From the NCBI RefSeq assembly GCF_017312485.1, contig NZ_BMBA01000001.1, forward strand, positions 1,906,658-1,970,657: 64,000 bases of DNA, given 5' to 3'. The notes below the pieces were generated by a model that was given only the letters and a program-made list of their open reading frames with translations, had not been told where the DNA came from and ran no database searches. Made by a program: the position numbers and the translations under genes. The stretch comes from Clostridium zeae. GTDB taxonomy: Bacteria; Bacillota; Clostridia; Clostridiales; Clostridiaceae. Below, one piece after another: positions 46,620 to 55,821 of this stretch (the first letter of the stretch is position 1; the number at the start of each line of letters is the position of its first letter).

Positions 46620-47867
46620 TTATAAATTATAACTATGAAAAGTTAATATGAATCTTGTTCCAACTCCTAATTTACTTTTCGCCTCTATAATACCATTATG
46701 TGATTCTATTATTGACTTAGATAAGGCTAATCCAATACCTACTGAATCACTGTTTTTGGAGTTTTTTGCTTTATAAAATCTTTTAAAGATATTGGGTAAA
46801 TCTTCTTCACTTATCCCTTCACCATTATCATCAATTGTGATTCTTCTATACACTGGATTCTCTTCTAAGCTTATATTAATTGTTCCTCCTTTAGGAGCAT
46901 GCTCTATGCCATTCTTGACTATATTAATTATAGCTTCTTCTAACCATAATCTATCATGATAGAACAATATATCTCTATCCTCTTTAAAATTTATCATCAC
47001 TTCAGCTTTATCAGCCTTAGTATCAAGGGCATTTATTGCTTCACTTATGGTCTCATTAAGACTTTGACTTTCTTTATCAAATTCTATGGCTTTAGCATCT
47101 AGTTTTGCGAGCTTTAGCATGCTTTGAATAAGCCAATTCATTCTATCTAGCTGATTTTCATTATTTATTAGAAAATTTTGCCTCTGATCTTTAGACAGAT
47201 CTTTATTTAAAAGTATATCGTTATATACCATCATTGATGAAAGTGGGGTTTTCAATTGATGTGATATATCTGAAAGTAAATCAACCAAGAACTGTTTTTC
47301 TTTTTCAAGTTCATTTATATTATTTCTTATAATATCCTTCATTGAATTAAAGGAAACTGCAAGTTTAGAAAAATCTCCTTCTTTGTTTTCATTAATGCTT
47401 ATATCATACTCTCCTTCAATAACCTTCTTAGCGCCTAGAGTTAATCCTCTTATCCTATTATAAAAAAAGGTATATTGTATATAGTTGAGAGCAAAGAATA
47501 CAATAGATATCAATAAAAACACCAATATCATAGAATAATCATTCTTTTTAGTGACATTATTCAAGTAAGGAAATAGCTCATTGTCTAAACTTTCAGTAAG
47601 CCCGTATTTATTTAAAAGCATCTTCCCCTTTTCCCGTTCCTCATTACTAGTTTCTTTTGTTATAAGAGGAATAATTTCCTTTTCTAATGAAGGCTCCTTA
47701 TCTATAACTCTAGCTGCTATGCTCCCCACACTCTCTATGTAATCATCTTTTAGATTTTTGTTATATATCTTTATAAAAAATAAAGTTATAAATAAAAATA
47801 TGATAGTTAATAAAAAAATAATAACTGAGCTTAATTTAAGCTCAGGATTAGAAAAATACTTCTTCAT
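46620..47867 (-). CDS. Sensor histidine kinase
   Basis: The 415-residue membrane kinase has TM helices at about 14-33 and 112-136 around a 78-residue outer domain, HAMP at about 137-190, the phosphorylated His in SDISHQLKTPLS (H203), and an ATPase domain with NIVKNGIEHAPKG, DDNGEGI and VGIGLALSKS. The outer domain is much larger than in intramembrane-sensing BceS-type kinases. It lies 12 bases after the response regulator gene and is followed by a distant terminator. Confidence 0.95.
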   Translation of the reverse strand: MKKYFSNPELKLSSVIIFLLTIIFLFITLFFIKIYNKNLKDDYIESVGSIAARVIDKEPSLEKEIIPLITKETSNEEREKGKMLLNKYGLTESLDNELFPYLNNVTKKNDYSMILVFLLISIVFFALNYIQYTFFYNRIRGLTLGAKKVIEGEYDISINENKEGDFSKLAVSFNSMKDIIRNNINELEKEKQFLVDLLSDISHQLKTPLSSMMVYNDILLNKDLSKDQRQNFLINNENQLDRMNWLIQSMLKLAKLDAKAIEFDKESQSLNETISEAINALDTKADKAEVMINFKEDRDILFYHDRLWLEEAIINIVKNGIEHAPKGGTINISLEENPVYRRITIDDNGEGISEEDLPNIFKRFYKAKNSKNSDSVGIGLALSKSIIESHNGIIEAKSKLGVGTRFILTFHSYNL

Positions 47868-47879
47868 ATTAAATTCTCC

Positions 47880-48581
47880 CTACCCTAAACTAGTAACTTC
47901 CTTGTTCCACTTATAGCCAAGGCCTCTCTGGGTAACTATATATTCTGGTTCCTTTGGATTATCCTCAATCTTCTCTCTTATCCTTTTAATATATACAGCT
48001 AAAGTATTTTCATCAAAAAAAGCTTCTGACCCTTCTATAAGTTCTTCTAAAATTTTATCTCTCTTCATTAAGTTTCCTGGATTATTTATAAATATTAATA
48101 ATAACTTATATTCCTGAGCCGTAAGTACTATATCTTTATCATTCTTCACAACTGTTGCACTGGATGTATCTATTACTATATTCCCACTTCTAACTTTATT
48201 TCCAAATGACTGATTTTTATTTGACCTTCTAAGAAGAACCTTAACTCTTGATAAAAGCTCTCTCACTCTAAAAGGTTTCGTTATATAATCATCCCCGCCA
48301 ATTTCTAGTCCTAAAACCACATTTACTTCTTCATCTAACGCAGTTAAAAACATGATTGGAATATCACTTTTTTCTCTTAATTCCTTACAGAGCTCATATC
48401 CGCTTCCATCAGGTAAATTCACATCAAGTATTATTAAATCTACATTTTCATCATTAAAAAGTTTTCTACCTTCTTGTAAGGTTGAAGCTCTAAATACTTC
48501 ATAGCCTTCGTCTTTAAGTGTAAATTCTATACCAAGAGCCAGCGACTGATCATCTTCTACTAACAGAAGTGTACTTGCCAT
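47880..48581 (-). CDS. OmpR-family response regulator
   Basis: The 233-residue regulator has a receiver domain with the acidic pocket VEDDQS and phospho-acceptor Asp in IILDVNLPDGSG, and a winged-helix DNA-binding domain (about 130-230: VLTAQEYKLLLIFINNPG, YIKRIREKIEDNP). ATG 48581 is chosen because GAGGTG lies six bases upstream. The likely target sites are the matching dyads upstream of its own unit and of the ABC transporter. Confidence 0.95.
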   Translation of the reverse strand: MASTLLLVEDDQSLALGIEFTLKDEGYEVFRASTLQEGRKLFNDENVDLIILDVNLPDGSGYELCKELREKSDIPIMFLTALDEEVNVVLGLEIGGDDYITKPFRVRELLSRVKVLLRRSNKNQSFGNKVRSGNIVIDTSSATVVKNDKDIVLTAQEYKLLLIFINNPGNLMKRDKILEELIEGSEAFFDENTLAVYIKRIREKIEDNPKEPEYIVTQRGLGYKWNKEVTSLG

Positions 48582-48618
48582 TATATGCACCTCATTAAAT
48601 AATATTCTTTATATACAA

Positions 48619-48750
48619 TTATATAGAAACACCATAATTCTGCAAATCTTCACTATTATCTTTAAAATTACTGTTAACTACTTCTTTTGCAAAAAACATT
48701 AATCCTATACATAGATATACAACCTTAATTATTTCCATAAACTTATTCAT
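48619..48750 (-). CDS. 43-residue membrane protein at the start of the two-component operon
   Basis: This short gene is easily missed. AAAGGAG lies eight bases before the ATG. The product starts MNKFMEIIKVVYLCIGLMFF with one hydrophobic helix (about 7-21) and a polar tail ending LQNYGVSI. It is the first gene after the promoter at 48813-48891 and lies 37 bases before the response regulator. No family was recognised; single-helix proteins of this size often modulate kinases or transporters. Confidence 0.6.
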   Translation of the reverse strand: MNKFMEIIKVVYLCIGLMFFAKEVVNSNFKDNSEDLQNYGVSI

Positions 48751-48812
48751 AGTAATTTCTCCTTTGTTATGTGCTTTTATTATTTTTAATTACTCTCTTT
48801 ATCTATGTTTTA

Positions 48813-48891
48813 ATTATATAGTTATCCTATACTTTACTCTATAAATGGGAACTTACAGAAAAGGAGCTTGTCTTACAGATCTGTAAGACAA
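48813..48891 (-). promoter_or_regulatory. Regulated promoter of the two-component operon with response-regulator sites
   Basis: On the minus strand, in order: dyad GTCTTACA-N4-TGTAAGAC (48889 to 48870), 12 bases, half-site TGTAAG, 10 bases, TAGAGT as a weak -35, 17 bases, TATAAT. The dyad is further embedded in a 34-bp palindrome GGAG...CTCC. The same arrangement with identical spacing precedes the ABC ATPase gene. The core TTACA-N4-TGTAA fits the consensus I recall for BceR-like regulators. The hairpin could also attenuate read-through from upstream. Confidence 0.8.
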
Positions 48892-48957
48892 ACTCCCACT
48901 ACCTTTATTTATAACTTACTATATATTATAAGCACCTACTAATACAAACTCTTTTGC

Positions 48958-49341
48958 TTATTCTACCTTCACATCTAACTTACCATCATCATCAATTTTA
49001 TTTATAACTACATTCACTTTTCCTCTATAACCTTTTTCTAAATACCCAACTAGATAATGCTCATAGTAATTGCCTTTACTATCTTTATATGTCAACAATA
49101 TTTGATCTTCACTCTTAAGCTCACTAGTGTCCACCTTATATTCCCAAAACTTTTTAGGCTCTAACTGTGAAATACTTTGTATTGTACCATTAACTTTATA
49201 TCTCAATTCTAAGTTATTTACAGTTTTATCTGATTTATTATTAATATCTATTTTATACCTACTACTAAATTTCATAATGTCAATAGCTACTAGGACCAGA
49301 ACTACAACCATACCTATTAAAATTTTATTTTTCTTATTCAT
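48958..49341 (-). CDS. Unknown accessory membrane protein of the ABC transporter operon
   Basis: The 127-residue protein has one N-terminal helix (about 6-24) and an outer beta-rich domain with KSDKTVNNLELRYKVNG and LTYKDSKGNYYEHYLVGY. It is 20 bases after the permease gene and is the last gene of that unit. It resembles small Ig-like extracytoplasmic proteins; partner or ligand unknown. Confidence 0.65.
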   Translation of the reverse strand: MNKKNKILIGMVVVLVLVAIDIMKFSSRYKIDINNKSDKTVNNLELRYKVNGTIQSISQLEPKKFWEYKVDTSELKSEDQILLTYKDSKGNYYEHYLVGYLEKGYRGKVNVVINKIDDDGKLDVKVE

Positions 49342-49361
49342 AGATCCTCCTATTTGTATTT

Positions 49362-51881
49362 CTATTCCTCTCTTATAGCTTCTATTAAATTAGTTTTCTT
49401 AATTCTTGAAAGTGGAGAAAGTACAGATAAGTACCCAATTATTAATGCTGCAATAAATGATATAATCATAGCACCAATAGGTATCTTCCATGCAAACTCT
49501 CTCACATCTGCAATAGCCTTATACAACAAGTATGACAATCCACAGCCTATTATGGAGCCATATATTGTTCCAGCTACAGCATACAAAATACCTTCCAGCA
49601 CAATCATCTTTTTAAGTCCTTTTTGAGTAAGTCCTATAGATTTAAGTGCTGCAAATTCTCTCTTTCTTAGAATTATATTTGTAGTTATGGTATTTATTAT
49701 ATTTACTGAACTTATAAGAGAAATTACAGTAATGAATCCATATATCAATATTTGTACCATTAGAGTACTTGCTTTCTCTCTTTTGTTGCCATTTATTTGA
49801 TTGTATACGTAAAGCGAATTATTAGATTTAGCAAGATTCTCTATTTGTTCCTCTGCAGTTTTATCTGCCTTTATATCTTTAATTTTTATTAATAGAGAGG
49901 TTGGTTCAATCTTATCCTTCTCTATAAATTTTTTAGTAAGCGCTTCTGTTGTAATAAACTTTAATCCATTAGCTGTACCACTATTATCAAAAGGATCAGT
50001 TGATACTATTCCCATAACCTTAACAGTTACTACTTTTCCTTCTCCAAATTCCTTTGGTTTTACCTCTGCCTCAGATTGGTTTGGAACATTAGCTATTTCA
50101 TCATACTGTATTGAAATCTTATCTCCAACTTTTATATTTGCTATAGGTCCTAGATATTTTTTCTTAGTTGCTTCATTATATATTTTATCTTTCTTTATTA
50201 GGATTACTCCATTTTCCTTCTCTAATTTATCTTTATCAATACTTCCTTCAACTAAGTACTTTTTAGATGCTTCTAAAGATTTATCATCAAACGGCTGAAC
50301 TGAGGAAGTTACTAGGGTTTGTTCCTTACCATTATAACTTAGGCTTTTATATACATTATCAATATTCTTTACTTCCTTTAATTCCTTGCTGCTATCGATT
50401 GCTGCTTTAAAATAATAATATCTATAATTTTTATAAACGTCCTTTACAGAGTTTAGTTTCTTTACCTCTTCAGTCATAGAACTTAGACTAATATTAGTTT
50501 TATTTTCATCGTAATCATTATTATAGATTGTGAAATGCATATCTCTTGATTCATTAGGCTCATTGGTTACAGTAAGCGTCATATCCATAAAGGAACTAAA
50601 GGTTATAAAAAGCACTATACTTATAACTATAGAAAATACTGTTATTCTATATCTTTTTCTATTTCTCTTTATATTCTTTGCAGCCATAGCTCCTTCAAAA
50701 CCAAAAAGTTTTTTAATTATTCTATTTTCACTCTTCTTTATCTTTGCTTTTGTTATTGAATTTCTACTGCTTATAGCTAAAAGTGGAGATATTCTTCCCG
50801 CAAATATAGCCGGCAATAACGCGGATAGATAAACAGATACAATACCAACTATGAAACTAACTATTAGAATAATTGGGCTTATTACTAGCTTCGTAGCTAC
50901 TACAGAGTCACTACCTATCATTTTGAATACAAAAGATAGTATAGTTATAGCTATCAGTCCAAATATCAACCCAATCGGTACCGCTATGAAAGCAAGTATA
51001 GTGGCTTCCTTAAGCACTATAAATCTTATCTGCTTAGGGGTAGTTCCAACGGCTCTTAAAAGACCAAATTCCTTCATTCTTTCAACAACACTAATTTGAA
51101 AAGAGTTATATATAACTGCTACCGTACAAACTACTACAATAGAAACTATTATGACTATAGCTGACAATAATCCTCCCATACCATCATTTTTTGTACCAGC
51201 ACCTTCAAGTCTCAAGACTGGTCCATTTTCTGAAACCTTTTTCTCGTCTCCTATCTTTGTTAACTCATTTACTGCTTTTCTAAGATTTGTACCTGATTTA
51301 ACTTGCACTAAAAGTATTGAATCTTCTTTAGATAAATTATCATTCTTTGTAATTATTCTTGCTTTATTTCCGTCTTGAGTAGAAGCGCTATCTTCAAGTA
51401 TTCCTACAAGCGTATACTCTTTATCGCCAAGATTTACTTTGTCGCCAACTTTTATCGACTTTGATATATAGCTAATAGCCCATCTCTCAACAACAACTTC
51501 TTGCTCGTTTTTAGGCATTCTTCCTTCCTTAACTTTAAACGGAAGTAAATCTAATGCCTTATTTGTAGTTACTAATTTATTTGCAATTATATTGTCATTT
51601 AATTTTATCTCTTCATCTACTTTATAATATCCATACTTGCCCACCTTAGGATTGTTCACAACCTGTTCAAAAACCTTGTCTGTTACATCTTTATACATGA
51701 CATGGAAAGACCCATAGTTATCTCTCGCATTGTCTAGTTCAACCTGTTGCATTCCTTTAAAAAACAACCCAATTGTTGAGATTAATGCCACCGACAAAAC
51801 TATCCCTATTATGGTCAGTAAAGCTCTCTTTTTATTAGCTTTTAGGTATCGGTTAGTTATTTCTTTATAGCTACTTATCAT
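49362..51881 (-). CDS. ABC transporter permease, double FtsX type
   Basis: The 839-residue membrane protein has a TM helix near 18-40, an outer domain to about 240, three TM helices between about 240 and 375 forming the first FtsX domain (EFGLLRAVGTTPKQIRFIVL), then a second half with a TM near 410, an outer domain (430-700) and a closing FtsX domain (EFAALKSIGLTQKGLKKMIV). This MacB/LolC-like mechanotransmission architecture differs from the 10-helix BceB layout. The substrate is unknown; peptide efflux or lipid release are options. Confidence 0.9.
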   Translation of the reverse strand: MISSYKEITNRYLKANKKRALLTIIGIVLSVALISTIGLFFKGMQQVELDNARDNYGSFHVMYKDVTDKVFEQVVNNPKVGKYGYYKVDEEIKLNDNIIANKLVTTNKALDLLPFKVKEGRMPKNEQEVVVERWAISYISKSIKVGDKVNLGDKEYTLVGILEDSASTQDGNKARIITKNDNLSKEDSILLVQVKSGTNLRKAVNELTKIGDEKKVSENGPVLRLEGAGTKNDGMGGLLSAIVIIVSIVVVCTVAVIYNSFQISVVERMKEFGLLRAVGTTPKQIRFIVLKEATILAFIAVPIGLIFGLIAITILSFVFKMIGSDSVVATKLVISPIILIVSFIVGIVSVYLSALLPAIFAGRISPLLAISSRNSITKAKIKKSENRIIKKLFGFEGAMAAKNIKRNRKRYRITVFSIVISIVLFITFSSFMDMTLTVTNEPNESRDMHFTIYNNDYDENKTNISLSSMTEEVKKLNSVKDVYKNYRYYYFKAAIDSSKELKEVKNIDNVYKSLSYNGKEQTLVTSSVQPFDDKSLEASKKYLVEGSIDKDKLEKENGVILIKKDKIYNEATKKKYLGPIANIKVGDKISIQYDEIANVPNQSEAEVKPKEFGEGKVVTVKVMGIVSTDPFDNSGTANGLKFITTEALTKKFIEKDKIEPTSLLIKIKDIKADKTAEEQIENLAKSNNSLYVYNQINGNKREKASTLMVQILIYGFITVISLISSVNIINTITTNIILRKREFAALKSIGLTQKGLKKMIVLEGILYAVAGTIYGSIIGCGLSYLLYKAIADVREFAWKIPIGAMIISFIAALIIGYLSVLSPLSRIKKTNLIEAIREE

Positions 51882-51905
51882 GACTTTCCCCCCTTTCTTC
51901 TACTA

Positions 51906-52592
51906 TTATTTGCTTTTCAAAGTTTTATCTGAAACTATCATTCCATCTTCAATAGTAATAACTCTATCAGCCATAGTTGCTATATTTACATCATGAGTTA
52001 TAAGTATCAAAGTCTGGTTATATTTTCTCGCAGTGAATCTTAAAAGTTCTATAACCTCTTTAGAATTTCTACTATCAAGATTTCCTGTAGGTTCATCTGC
52101 TAGTATTATTGAAGGTTTATTTAAAAGAGCTCTTCCAATAGACACTCTTTGCTGCTGACCTCCAGAAAGCTCTGAAGGCAAGTGCCCTCTTCTATCTGTT
52201 AGTCCCAAAATCTCAACAATTTCAGCTAAATAATTCTTATCAACCTTTTCATTATCTAAAAGTGCTGGCAGGGAAATATTTTCTTCTACATCAAGCACAG
52301 GTATTAAGTTGAAGAACTGAAATATAAATCCTATCTTTCTCCTCCTAAATATAGCTAGCTTTTCTTCTTTATAGTCATATATACTTTCTCCATCAATCAC
52401 TACTCTTCCACTAGTTGGTATATCTAAACCGCCTAGAAGATGTAACAATGTACTCTTTCCTGAGCCTGAAGCCCCTACTATTGCTACAAACTCACCTTTA
52501 TTAATAGATAAACTTACATTCTTTAAAGCATCTACCCTGTTATCCCCTTTTCCATAGGTTTTATTTAAACTTTCAACCTTCAATATTTCCAT
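51906..52592 (-). CDS. ABC transporter ATP-binding protein (MacB/LolD type)
   Basis: The 228-residue ATPase has Walker A VGASGSGKSTLLHLLG, Q loop RRKIGFIFQFFNLIP, signature LSGGQQQRVSIGRALL, Walker B ILADEPTGNLDS and the H-loop His in LILITHDVN. It is the first gene of the transporter unit and lies 25 bases before the permease. A regulated promoter precedes it. Confidence 0.96.
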   Translation of the reverse strand: MEILKVESLNKTYGKGDNRVDALKNVSLSINKGEFVAIVGASGSGKSTLLHLLGGLDIPTSGRVVIDGESIYDYKEEKLAIFRRRKIGFIFQFFNLIPVLDVEENISLPALLDNEKVDKNYLAEIVEILGLTDRRGHLPSELSGGQQQRVSIGRALLNKPSIILADEPTGNLDSRNSKEVIELLRFTARKYNQTLILITHDVNIATMADRVITIEDGMIVSDKTLKSK

Positions 52593-52645
52593 TTAAAAAT
52601 CTCTCCCTTAACTTTTTATAAATCAATATCTCTTATCATGTTCTA

Positions 52646-52722
52646 ATTATATCCATTATTAGTTTTCTGCTCTATATCAGTACGCTTACAAAATAGTTCT
52701 CTGTCTTACAAAACTGTAAGAC
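52646..52722 (-). promoter_or_regulatory. Regulated promoter of the ABC transporter operon
   Basis: On the minus strand: dyad GTCTTACA-N4-TGTAAGAC (52722 to 52703), 12 bases, TGTAAG, 10 bases, TAGAGC as a weak -35, 17 bases, TATAAT. Every spacing equals that of the promoter at 48813-48891, which supports common control by the neighbouring response regulator. Confidence 0.8.
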
Positions 52723-52924
52723 AAAAGTTTTTGTATTATCTAATCCTTAAATTAACTATATTGAACTCATTACATACTGATTTTAATATGAATAAATAAA
52801 AACTTATATAGAAACAATAGTTATATATTTTTTCATCAATGTCCGTTGATTTTCTGTATTTACCATATTTACAGAAGGTTCTTGGAATTACATAGAGTGA
52901 ACCTTAGAAGGAAGTGTCACATTA

Positions 52925-54442
52925 TTGAATATAAATGATAGTCCAAAAAAACAAAATCCATCAAAAGCTGAATATAACAAAAAGCTTTCAAATTCAATTG
53001 ATTCAAATATTGAATTATTTAAAGAAATATTTAAAAAGGATGATACCTTTAGGATACGAAATATTCAAAATCAATACCAAAGCAGTATAAGATGTTCTAC
53101 TATCTTTATTGATGGAATGATAAACGATGATTATATAAGTGAAAATATTATAAAACCTATTTTGAATGCTGATCTTTCTAGAGATAATACAGATAATATC
53201 TTTCATAAACTAATGAATCAGATTATACCTTCTAGCGATGTAAAAGAATCTACAGATATATATGAAATCGTAAATTGTATTATAGGTGGTGATACTATAC
53301 TTCTAGTAGACCACTCCTCATCCGCCCTTATAATTGCTTCAAAAGATTTTAAGGTTAGAGCAATAACTGAACCTACCTCTGAAAAGGCTCTGAGAGGATC
53401 AAAGGAAGGATTTACTGAAAGTCTAATCATTAACTTATCATTAATAAGACGAAGAGCTAAAAGTACTAATTTGAAATTCCAATTTAGACAACTAGGTGCA
53501 GAAACCAATACAACTATATGCTTATGTTATATAGAAGGTAAGGTTCAAGACAAGATATTAAATGAATTGATTACTAGATTAGATCAAATCAATATTGACA
53601 GTTTACTTGATTCTGAATATATCCAAGAAATGATACAGGATGCCCCATTATCTCTTTTTGAGACTGTTGGAAGCACAGAAAGACCAGATGTTGTAGTTGG
53701 AAAAATTCTTGAAGGCCGTGTTGCTATATTAGTGGATGGAACTCCTTTTGCATTAACTGTTCCTTTTTTATTCATCGAGTATTTTCAAACTGGTGAGGAT
53801 TATTATAACAATTACTTTTTTATGTCTTTCAATCGTATTATAAGAATAATTGGTTTCATATTTACAGTAAGTGTTCCAGCACTATATATATCCATAGTGA
53901 CCTACAACCAAGAAATGATCCCTACCAACTTATTACTCAGTATTTATGCAGCTAGAGAAAATGTGCCTCTACCAACAATTGTTGAGGCTATATTAATGAT
54001 TTTTAGTTTCGAGGTTTTAAGAGAAGCTGGAACAAGGTTACCCTCTGATTTAGGAGAAGCTATAAGTATAGTTGGCGCGCTAGTATTAGGTCAAGCAGCA
54101 GTAGATGCTAGGCTTGTAAGTGCACCTATGGTTATAATTGTAGCCATAACAGGAATAGTAGGACTACTAAATATAAAGATAGTTGGTGCTACCATATTTC
54201 TAAGATTTATCTTTCTTTTTTTATCAGCTTTTTTAGGCATTTATGGTTACCTCTTTGGTGTAATAGGATTTATTGTCTATCTCATGAATTTGCGTTCTTT
54301 TGGAGTTCACTATATGAATACAGTAGGATCTTTTGATTCTAAATCTATATCCGATTCAACTATAAGAGCTCCTTGGTGGTATCTAAGCTTACACAATTAC
54401 AAGATTTCTGTAAAAGGTCGTATTAAAGGAAAAAATAGGTGA
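52925..54442 (+). CDS. GerA-family spore germinant receptor A subunit
   Basis: The 505-residue protein has a hydrophilic N-terminal region (about 1-250) including LGAETNTTICLCYIEGKVQD and five or more membrane helices to about 480; the motif PFALTVPFLFIEYFQTGEDYY and the segment EVLREAGTRLPSDLGEAISIVGAL are typical of the family. It sits in the inner spore membrane and senses germinants with the B and C subunits. The start is TTG 52925 with AAGGAAGTG eight to ten bases upstream. First gene of a receptor operon. Confidence 0.93.
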   Translation: MNINDSPKKQNPSKAEYNKKLSNSIDSNIELFKEIFKKDDTFRIRNIQNQYQSSIRCSTIFIDGMINDDYISENIIKPILNADLSRDNTDNIFHKLMNQIIPSSDVKESTDIYEIVNCIIGGDTILLVDHSSSALIIASKDFKVRAITEPTSEKALRGSKEGFTESLIINLSLIRRRAKSTNLKFQFRQLGAETNTTICLCYIEGKVQDKILNELITRLDQINIDSLLDSEYIQEMIQDAPLSLFETVGSTERPDVVVGKILEGRVAILVDGTPFALTVPFLFIEYFQTGEDYYNNYFFMSFNRIIRIIGFIFTVSVPALYISIVTYNQEMIPTNLLLSIYAARENVPLPTIVEAILMIFSFEVLREAGTRLPSDLGEAISIVGALVLGQAAVDARLVSAPMVIIVAITGIVGLLNIKIVGATIFLRFIFLFLSAFLGIYGYLFGVIGFIVYLMNLRSFGVHYMNTVGSFDSKSISDSTIRAPWWYLSLHNYKISVKGRIKGKNR

Positions 54443-54446
54443 TATA

Positions 54447-55592
54447 ATGAAAATCTCAAAAGCTATTTCAATCTTACTAATACTAATTACTACTTTTAAT
54501 TTGACAGGCTGTTGGAACTATAGAGAGATAGAAAGTATGGCTATAGTTGCTGGAGTAGCTATTGATAGAAGTCAAACTAGCAAACAATATGAAATGACAG
54601 CTGAAATTATCGATATTGAAAGTGGTAAAGATTCAAAATCAGTTCCAAGATATATTACTCTCACTGGTGATTCTATTTTTGATATAGCTAGAAACATGAT
54701 TACCATTTCTGATAGAAAGCTTTACTGGAGCCATGCTAAGTGCATAATAGTAAGCACTTCTCTAGCAAGAGAGGGCCTTGGAGACATTGTTGACTGGTTT
54801 ATTAGAGATGCAGAAACTAGATCAGATATGTATCTATTAGTTTCCAGTGAAAAAACCGCTAAGGAAATAATTACTGCTTCACCAACCTCTGGTAAGATTA
54901 TGTCATTAGAACTCGCTAATCAATTAAAAAATCAAAAACTTGCCTCTAGAGCCCCTATACTTGATCTTTGGGACTTTGCTGATAGCTTAATACAGCAAGG
55001 GAGAAGTGCTACTGTTCCAAGAGTCTTACTAAACAGGCAATCTGGCTCCCCAACTCCAAGTATAGATGGAATCGCTGTATTCAAAAAAGATGCTTTAATT
55101 GGAATAATTGAAGGAACTGAAACTAAGTATTTACTCTTCGCCACTAATCAAATCAAAGGTGGTCTTTTGCTAGTATATACCGAAAATCAAAAACCACTTA
55201 CATTAGAAATCTTCCATAGTAAAACTAAAATAAAGCCTGTTTTAAAAGGTGATTCTCTTAATATTAATATTATGACAGAAACTGTAGTAGCTCTCGCTGA
55301 AGATCAACCTTTAATTGAATTTTATAAAGAGGAACAGAGAAAACAAATAGAAAGAAATGCTTCTTTAGCTCTTGAAAACTCTATATATAGTTCTATAAGG
55401 AAAGTTCAAGAAGAATACGGTAGTGATATATTGGGTTTTGGAACAAAAGTACGGGAAGATATGCCAAAGGCTTGGAAAAAACTATCCACATCCTGGAGCG
55501 ATAATTTCAAAGATATACCAGTATCCGTTACTTCTAAAATTAAGATAAAGAACAGTGCTACTACCTCTAAACCGATAGAAATAGGTGATTAA
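54447..55592 (+). CDS. GerC-family germinant receptor lipoprotein
   Basis: The 381-residue protein has a lipoprotein signal with lipobox LTGC (Cys near residue 22), followed by WNYREIESMAIVAGVAIDRS typical of Ger(x)C. It is anchored to the outer face of the inner spore membrane. It begins four bases after the A-subunit stop. Confidence 0.95.
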   Translation: MKISKAISILLILITTFNLTGCWNYREIESMAIVAGVAIDRSQTSKQYEMTAEIIDIESGKDSKSVPRYITLTGDSIFDIARNMITISDRKLYWSHAKCIIVSTSLAREGLGDIVDWFIRDAETRSDMYLLVSSEKTAKEIITASPTSGKIMSLELANQLKNQKLASRAPILDLWDFADSLIQQGRSATVPRVLLNRQSGSPTPSIDGIAVFKKDALIGIIEGTETKYLLFATNQIKGGLLLVYTENQKPLTLEIFHSKTKIKPVLKGDSLNINIMTETVVALAEDQPLIEFYKEEQRKQIERNASLALENSIYSSIRKVQEEYGSDILGFGTKVREDMPKAWKKLSTSWSDNFKDIPVSVTSKIKIKNSATTSKPIEIGD

Positions 55593-55803
55593 TATGTTGA
55601 TAGTAGTTATTTTGTTTTACATAGTAATTATTTTAGTAGATCAGGTCAATCTATTTAAGCAGGGGCTTAAGAAAGATTTTTATATAAGCAGCTTAATGTG
55701 TATTTTATCCTTTATTATAGCTGTGTCATTAGCTCTTAAAATAGATATTTTTAGCCCTTCCAAGCCAATAGAAAATTTTTTAAAATTTATGTTACAAAAA
55801 TAA
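55585..55803 (+). CDS. Small two-helix protein of germinant receptor operon (D-subunit-like)
   Basis: The 72-residue protein has two hydrophobic helices (about 4-19 and 32-52) with a short basic loop. It overlaps the C-subunit gene by eight bases and lies 18 bases before the B subunit. Size, topology and place fit the D subunits described for some Bacillus germinant receptors, which modulate receptor activity. Sequence similarity was not tested. Confidence 0.75.
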   Translation: MINMLIVVILFYIVIILVDQVNLFKQGLKKDFYISSLMCILSFIIAVSLALKIDIFSPSKPIENFLKFMLQK

Positions 55804-55821
55804 TTATACAGGTGGTCATTT

